This document shows, piece by piece, positions 59,286 through 64,000 of a stretch of 64,000 nucleotides of DNA (its first letter is position 1; each line of letters starts with the position of its first letter). This stretch comes from Nocardioides okcheonensis (GTDB lineage Bacteria; Actinomycetota; Actinomycetes; Propionibacteriales; Nocardioidaceae), in NCBI RefSeq assembly GCF_020991065.1, contig NZ_CP087710.1, forward strand, positions 2,914,001 to 2,978,000, read 5' to 3'. The notes beneath the pieces were generated by a model. The model saw only the letters and a program-made list of their open reading frames with translations, made no database searches and had not been told where the DNA came from. Both the position numbers and the translations under genes were made by a program.

Positions 59286-60629
59286 TCAGCCGACGAGGTA
59301 GCCGAGCTCCTGCATCCGGCTGATCTCGGCCCGCAGCTCCGGGTGCTCGGCGCTGTCGGCCGCCCGGGCGCCGGCGACGTAGAGGTGGGCCGCGTCCTGG
59401 CCGGCGCCGTCGAAGACCACGGTCAGCCGGTTGGGGATGGCCGCGTTGATGAGCGAGCCCAGCAGCGCGACGGGGTCGGAGCGGTCCTCGAGCGACAGCA
59501 CCCGGGTGGCGTCGGGGATCCGGGGCACCTGCGCGGACGGCGCGCCCGCGGTGACGACCTGGTCGATGACGAAGCGCGACGAGCTCACCGACGCGGCGAT
59601 CTCCGCGGCCAGGGTGCCGCCGGCGGCGGCGCCGACGAGCATCACGCGGGCGTCGTCGTCGTCCTCGGCGAGCGCCTTCTCGATCGCCCGGACGACCTGC
59701 GCCGCCGAGGTCGACGGGTCGGCCCCCACCAGGCGCAGCCGGCCGGAGTCGGGGCCGGACGTGCCGGGGAGGTAGGCGATGTAGCGGCCGGCGCCGACGC
59801 GCTGCACGCTGATCCGCCGGTCCTCGGCGAGGAGCGTGGTCATCAGCTCCTCCAGCGACCGCGGCGCCGACGACTCGGCCGCCGTGACCTCGGGCGCCTC
59901 CTCCTCGGTGTCGACGAACGACCCCGCCGAGTCGCGGAAGGCGGAGACCGCGTCGGTGGGGAACGGCTCGACGCCGATGGCGCGCAGGCCACCGCGCGCG
60001 GCGTGGGTGCCCCGGTCGGTGGCCAGCACGCCCGCCGTCAGCAGCGAGCGCATGTGCAGCCCGTCGAGCAGGCCGCCGCCACCGGAGAGGTGGTCCATCA
60101 GGTCGGGGTTGTTCTCCGCGAGCTCGCTGAGGTACGCGGTGACGCCCTCGCGGTCGAGCGCGTCGGTCTCGATCAGGCCGGCGCTGACGATCGCGCCGCC
60201 CAGCGCGACCTCGGGGGCGAGGTAGCCGATGGCGCGCCCGGCGATGGAGCCGAGCGTCTTGTAGGCGGCCTGCTGCAGCTCGTCGATCCAGCGGTAGGTC
60301 AGGACGGTGGCGCGGACGACGAGCGCGTCGGCGTCGAGCTCGACCGAGCGGGTCAGCAGGCCCTGCTTGCCGGTGGTCGCCGCGCGCACGTCCTCCTCGG
60401 CCTGGCCCCAGGTCGCGCGGGACAGCTCGGCGGTGTCGACGACGTCGTCGTCGGCGAGGATCTCCGCGCCGAGCCGGGCCCGGGTGCGCATCTCGCTGCC
60501 GGAGGCGTCGAAGAGGTCGGCGAGCGCCAGCATCTGCTCGTACTTGTCGGCCGCCACCGAGGCGGCCGTCGCGTGCTGGTCGGGCGGCGGCGCGTCGGCG
60601 TGGGTGCGGGGGATGTCGAGGTCGCTCAT
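59286..60629 (-). CDS. large protein with degenerate alpha/beta-hydrolase-like domain (447 aa)
   Basis: The N-terminal part (about residues 25-170) is helical. SSAPRSLEELMTTLLAEDRR leads into a C-terminal domain with VGAGRYIAYLPGT, ARVMLVGAAAGGTLAAEIAA and VTAGAPSAQVPRIPDATRVL. This looks like a lipase/cutinase-type fold whose nucleophile elbow, GxSxG, has become GAAAG. It is followed on the minus strand by no gene but preceded by the EspG-like and WXG-like genes, with which it forms a unit. I infer a secreted or secretion-linked non-catalytic protein. Confidence 0.6.
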   Translation of the reverse strand: MSDLDIPRTHADAPPPDQHATAASVAADKYEQMLALADLFDASGSEMRTRARLGAEILADDDVVDTAELSRATWGQAEEDVRAATTGKQGLLTRSVELDADALVVRATVLTYRWIDELQQAAYKTLGSIAGRAIGYLAPEVALGGAIVSAGLIETDALDREGVTAYLSELAENNPDLMDHLSGGGGLLDGLHMRSLLTAGVLATDRGTHAARGGLRAIGVEPFPTDAVSAFRDSAGSFVDTEEEAPEVTAAESSAPRSLEELMTTLLAEDRRISVQRVGAGRYIAYLPGTSGPDSGRLRLVGADPSTSAAQVVRAIEKALAEDDDDARVMLVGAAAGGTLAAEIAASVSSSRFVIDQVVTAGAPSAQVPRIPDATRVLSLEDRSDPVALLGSLINAAIPNRLTVVFDGAGQDAAHLYVAGARAADSAEHPELRAEISRMQELGYLVG

Positions 60630-60684
60630 CGGGGGATACCTGTTGCGTCGGGGGTCGGGGGAGCGGGGTGGTCGCGGCGAGGGC

Positions 60685-61620
60685 TCACGTGGTCACCTGG
60701 GCGAGCACGGGGGCCAGCTCCGTGGCGAGGTGGTCGGGATCCACGCGACGCACGGCGACCCGCGGGCCGTCGTCGTCGTGGCGCGGCGTCAGGGAGTGCC
60801 AGCCGTCGCGCAGCAGCACCCACGACACCACGCCGACCGAGGTCGTGTCGCGGTCGGACACCTCGGCGGCGAGGATCCGCAGCCGGCCGCGCCCCTCGGT
60901 GTGGACCGCGGCGACCGCGGCGGACGCCTCGGCGTCGCCGAGCGGGTCGCCGTCACCGAGGACCGCGCCGTCGGCCTGCGACACCAGGACCGGGACCAGG
61001 TCGGAGCGCCCGGCGCGCAGCGCCTCGCCGACCGAGTCGGCCAGCGCGTAGGGGACGTCGAGGAGGGCCGGCACCTGCGAGGTCGACAGCGCCAGGTCCT
61101 CGGGCACCGACGTCACGCGGGCGAGCTCGGCGGTCCACTGGTCGACGGGGAACCACGCGAGCTCGAAGACGATGCCGTCGCAGGTCGACAGGCTGGCGAC
61201 GGCGCCGTCGCTGTGACGGTGCCAGGCCTTGACCTGGGTGACGCCGGCCGCGACGTCGATGTCGAGGGCCAGCTGGGGCGTGGCGAGCAGGCCGACCGCG
61301 CCGACGAGGCCGGCGTCGGGACCCGCGTCGCCCAGCAGGCCGCGGCGGCGGAGCGTGTCGTGGGGCTCGTGGAGCGACGCCAGCGCCTCGGCGTAGGCGT
61401 TGTCCTCCACCGACCCGCGGCTCTGGCCGAGCCGACCCGACAGCGAGCCGGCCCCGTGGGAGCCGGGGTCGGCCGGGGTGAGGTCGAACGGGAGCGGGGC
61501 GCCGCCGGCGAGGTCGGCGACCGCCCGCAGCTCGGGCAGCGTGAGGGCCAGCCGCCGGGCCATCGCGTCGAGGAAGCTCGCGGGCGGTGCGGGTGGCGTG
61601 GTCAGGTCGATGGTCACCAT
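60685..61620 (-). CDS. EspG-like type VII secretion-associated protein
   Basis: The 311-aa protein resembles EspG-type chaperones: TLPELRAVADLAGGAPLPFD near the N-terminus, LATPQLALDIDVAAGVTQVK (about residue 115) and a C-terminal WVLLRDGWHSLTPRHDDDG. EspG proteins bind PE/PPE or related WXG-type substrates for the ESX machinery. No EccC ATPase or other ESX core gene is in the window. A WXG-like gene lies immediately upstream (1-base gap), which fits a chaperone-substrate pair. Confidence 0.65.
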   Translation of the reverse strand: MVTIDLTTPPAPPASFLDAMARRLALTLPELRAVADLAGGAPLPFDLTPADPGSHGAGSLSGRLGQSRGSVEDNAYAEALASLHEPHDTLRRRGLLGDAGPDAGLVGAVGLLATPQLALDIDVAAGVTQVKAWHRHSDGAVASLSTCDGIVFELAWFPVDQWTAELARVTSVPEDLALSTSQVPALLDVPYALADSVGEALRAGRSDLVPVLVSQADGAVLGDGDPLGDAEASAAVAAVHTEGRGRLRILAAEVSDRDTTSVGVVSWVLLRDGWHSLTPRHDDDGPRVAVRRVDPDHLATELAPVLAQVTT

Positions 61621-61621
61621 G

Positions 61622-62044
61622 TCAGAGTCCCGGGAGCTCGACGGTCAGCCAGTCCTGGTGGCCGGCCGGGGGTGGGTCGAAGGCGAGGAGCACGGCGTCG
61701 GAGGCGTCGGGCTCGGTGCCGGGCGCGGCCTCGGACGCACGGGTGCGGGCGTCCTCGAGGAGGGCGTGGGCCTTGTGCGAGCGGACCTCGATCGCCTCCT
61801 TGAGGGCGTCGACCTCGAGGAGGTGCCGGCCGAGCGACTCGGCGGCGGTCTCGTGCTGGGTGGCCGCGGCGCGGAGGTGGGCGGCGCGCTCCTTGACCCG
61901 CTCACGCATCGCGTCGGCGGCCTTGCCACGCCACGGGACCGCCTCGGCCTGTGACACCAGGCGGGCGGCGAGCGCCCGGACGTCACCGCTCTGCTCGCGC
62001 AGCTGGGCCACGCGCCTGCGTCCGGCGGCTGTGTCGCCGTACAT
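61622..62044 (-). CDS. WXG100-like helical protein
   Basis: The 140-aa protein has two helices around a turn reading VPWRGKAADAMRERV (about residues 36-50), a WXG motif (W-R-G) of the ESAT-6 superfamily. A longer C-terminal extension (about 95-140) follows. Such proteins are usually exported as dimers by ESX systems. It heads a three-gene unit with the EspG-like and hydrolase-like genes. ATG 62044 has AAAGGG upstream. Confidence 0.68.
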   Translation of the reverse strand: MYGDTAAGRRRVAQLREQSGDVRALAARLVSQAEAVPWRGKAADAMRERVKERAAHLRAAATQHETAAESLGRHLLEVDALKEAIEVRSHKAHALLEDARTRASEAAPGTEPDASDAVLLAFDPPPAGHQDWLTVELPGL

Positions 62045-62229
62045 CGATCACACCCTTTCGTCGGTGGACGCCTACCCGTCCGGGCGGGCTCCCAAACGTC
62101 GTCCCGAGGGGGACGATTCTCGCCGACCCGGCGTCGGCGTCCCACCGCACCCGTCGGGGGCCGAGGGGCGCCCGCGGGCCGATAGGATCGTGCCCACGAC
62201 CAGTCCACCGGCGATGGCACGAGGTGTCC

Positions 62230-63747
62230 GTGACGTTCGACGTCCACCAGCTCGACGCGTTCGTGCTGGTCGGTGCGGTCGTGACGCTGTCGGCGATCCT
62301 CGCCGTGCGGGTCTCGGCGGTCGCCGGGCTCCCGTCGCTGCTGATCTACCTGCTGATCGGCGTGTTCCTCGGCGAGGGCGGGCCGTTCGCGATCCCGTTC
62401 GACGACGCCCAGCTGGCCCATGCGCTCGGGTTCGGCGCGCTGGCGATCATCCTCGCCGAGGGCGGTCTGACGACCGACTGGCGCGAGATGCGTCCCAGCA
62501 TCCGCCTCGGCGTCTCGCTCGCGACGATCGGGGTCGCGGTGTCGGTCGCGGTCGTCGCGGTCGGCGCCCACCTGCTGCTCGGCCTGCCGTGGGAGCTGGC
62601 GATCCTGCTCGGGGCGATCTGCTCGCCCACCGACGCCGCCGCGGTCTTCTCGGTCCTCCGGGTCGTGCCGCTGCCCAAGCGGCTCACCGGGGCGCTCGAG
62701 GCCGAGTCGGGCCTGAACGACGCCCCGACGGTCGTCCTGGTCGGCGTGATCTCCACCGGCGCGGCCGGGGAGGCCGGCCTGCTCGGGGTGGCCGGCACCA
62801 TCGTCTTCGAGCTCGTGGCCGGCGGCCTGATCGGCGTGGTCTGCGGCGTCGCCGGCGCCTGGCTGATGCGCCGGGTCGCCCTGCCGTCCTCGGGCCTCTA
62901 CCCCCTGGCCGTGATGAGCCTGGCCTTCACCGCCTACGGCGCCGCCGCGGGCGTCCACGCCTCCGGGTTCGCCGCGATCTACGTCGCGGCGCTGATCCTC
63001 GGCAACAGCGAGCTCCCGCACCGGGTCGCGACCAAGTCGTTCGCCGAGGGCGTGGCCTGGCTCGCCCAGATCGGCCTGTTCGTGATGCTCGGCCTGCTCC
63101 TGTCCCCGGGCCGGATCGACCTCACCACCGTCGTGCAGGCACTCGTGACCGGCCTGGTGCTCACCTTCGTGGCCCGACCGCTGTCGGTCGTCGTGAGCAG
63201 CGTGGTGCAGCGCATGGGCGTGCGCGACCTGGCCTTCATCTCGTGGGCCGGGCTGCGCGGGGCCGTCCCGATCGTGCTCGCCACCATCCCGCTGGCGGAG
63301 GGCGTGGACGGCGCCGACGACCTGTTCGACATCGTGTTCGTGATGGTCGTGGTCTACACGCTCCTGACCGGTCCCACGCTGCCCGCGGTCGCGCGTTGGC
63401 TGCGGGTCGCCCGGCGCTCGGAGCCGCGCGGGCTCGACGTCGAGGCCGCCCCGCTCGAGCGGGTGGCCGCCGACCTGCTGCAGGTGACGATCGCCCCGAC
63501 GTCGAAGATGCACGGGGTCGAGGTCGGCGAGCTGCGGCTGCCGGCCGGCGCGTCGGTCTCGCTGGTGATCCGCTCCGACGAGGTGCTGGTGCCGGAACGG
63601 CGCACGGTCCTGCGCTCGGGCGACGACCTGGTCGTCGTCACCCCCCGCAAGCAGCGCGAGGCCACCGAGGCGCGGCTGCGCCAGGTCTCGCAGCACGGCC
63701 GACTCGCCCGGTGGGCCGGGGAGCTGCGCCCGTTCGAGGGCGACTGA
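62230..63747 (+). CDS. potassium/proton antiporter, NhaP2 type
   Basis: The 505-aa CPA1-family antiporter has about 13 helices (residues 10-395), with the conserved GAICSPTDAAAVFSVLR and ESGLNDAPTVVLVGV (ion-binding Asp residues), HASGFAAIYVAALILGNSEL, and a late ISWAGLRGAVPIVLATIPLA. The C-terminal domain (about 420-490) is TrkA-C-like (MHGVEVGELRLPAGASVSL). It likely exports K+ in exchange for H+. GTG 62230 is chosen, with GAGG 8 bases upstream; GTG 62224 is an alternative. Confidence 0.88.
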   Translation: MTFDVHQLDAFVLVGAVVTLSAILAVRVSAVAGLPSLLIYLLIGVFLGEGGPFAIPFDDAQLAHALGFGALAIILAEGGLTTDWREMRPSIRLGVSLATIGVAVSVAVVAVGAHLLLGLPWELAILLGAICSPTDAAAVFSVLRVVPLPKRLTGALEAESGLNDAPTVVLVGVISTGAAGEAGLLGVAGTIVFELVAGGLIGVVCGVAGAWLMRRVALPSSGLYPLAVMSLAFTAYGAAAGVHASGFAAIYVAALILGNSELPHRVATKSFAEGVAWLAQIGLFVMLGLLLSPGRIDLTTVVQALVTGLVLTFVARPLSVVVSSVVQRMGVRDLAFISWAGLRGAVPIVLATIPLAEGVDGADDLFDIVFVMVVVYTLLTGPTLPAVARWLRVARRSEPRGLDVEAAPLERVAADLLQVTIAPTSKMHGVEVGELRLPAGASVSLVIRSDEVLVPERRTVLRSGDDLVVVTPRKQREATEARLRQVSQHGRLARWAGELRPFEGD

Positions 63748-63773
63748 GCGAGGTCAGGCGGGGCCGGCGTCGG

Positions 63774-64000
63774 TCACTCGGCGCCGGTCGCCCGGCAGTA
63801 GGTGGCGGGAGCCTCCGCGACGACCGACTCGACCTGCTTGGTGCGCAGCGCCTTGAACTTCTCGCCGACCACGACGACCACGCCGTCGCCGAGCGCGTCG
63901 CCCGGCACGACCTTCGCCTTCTTGAACTGCTGGCGCACCAACTGGACGGCCGGGTTGGTGGCGTCGTCGGCCCAGATCTGGGTGGTGGCGGCCGGCTTCG
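63774..64000 (-). CDS. LytR_C-like protein, 3' end only
   Basis: The minus-strand frame is open to the window edge and ends at the TGA at 63774. The 75 visible residues (TTQIWADDATNPAVQLVRQQ, then FKKAKVVPGDALGDGVVVVV and GEKFKALR) match a LytR C-terminal domain from memory; such domains occur alone or behind LCP cell-wall ligase domains. The N-terminal part lies outside the window, so the full architecture is unknown. Confidence 0.55.
   Translation of the reverse strand, partial: KPAATTQIWADDATNPAVQLVRQQFKKAKVVPGDALGDGVVVVVGEKFKALRTKQVESVVAEAPATYCRATGAE

Overview
The window is very GC-rich, with extreme G/C at third codon positions. It has GTG starts, many start codons sitting 6-7 nt after a TANNNT box (leaderless genes), tRNA genes without encoded CCA, GTP-type PEP carboxykinases and a CsbD/Dps/hemerythrin stress set. 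All this points to a motile actinobacterium; the flagellar gene order and protein character suggest Nocardioides or a close relative (inference, no database search was run).

Layout. 1-6.7 kb: accessory island. A three-gene tyrosine-recombinase cassette (the first gene is cut by the window edge) is followed by small self-promoted genes (Nudix hydrolase, DUF1851/Tdi1-like protein, an unknown 347-aa protein). Copies of a CGGATCTGCC repeat punctuate the first part, including a 34-bp tandem array. 6.7-17.2 kb: flagellar export, switch and stator genes flbD-motA-motB-fliL-fliM-fliN-fliO-fliP-fliQ-fliR-flhB-flhA plus a small membrane protein, with four sigma-28-like promoters of identical spacing and a possible short structured RNA at the head. 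17.1-28 kb (minus strand): orphan sensor kinase, ACT-domain protein, and overlapping recC-recB-recD. 28-32.2 kb: small membrane protein divergent from a MerR/DICT regulator, then CsbD, a Rho-N-like small protein, an SRPBCC protein, Dps and a lipoprotein. 32.3-40.7 kb: xylose locus, with xylF-xylG-xylH-ROK on plus facing xylB-xylA-ROK on minus, and palindromic operators. 40.8-47.9 kb: tetR-SGNH hydrolase; tetR-MFS exporter; agmatinase-like gene; a ClpP pair whose second member has lost catalytic residues; a ClgR/PopR-like regulator with its palindrome; hemerythrin. 48-56.3 kb: tRNA-Arg, two GTP-PEPCK paralogues flanking a GGDEF/EAL protein, a LuxR-type regulator with a PLD-like core next to a tiny secreted-peptide gene, tRNA-Ser(GCU). 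56.3-64 kb: membrane protein, tRNA-Ser(UGA) almost abutting a moxR-type ATPase and VWA gene, three type-VII-secretion-flavoured genes, a K+/H+ antiporter, and the 3' end of a LytR_C-like gene.

Quality note. fliN, fliP, xylA, xylB and the first tetR each contain apparent single-base indels in G/C-rich runs. They are probably sequence errors rather than biology, but they change start sites and protein predictions.

The most interesting candidates are the repeat-punctuated cassette region beside the recombinase trio, the secreted peptide beside the LuxR/PLD regulator, the pseudo-ClpP pair with its ClgR-type box, the tRNA-Ser/moxR junction, and the short RNA in front of flbD.
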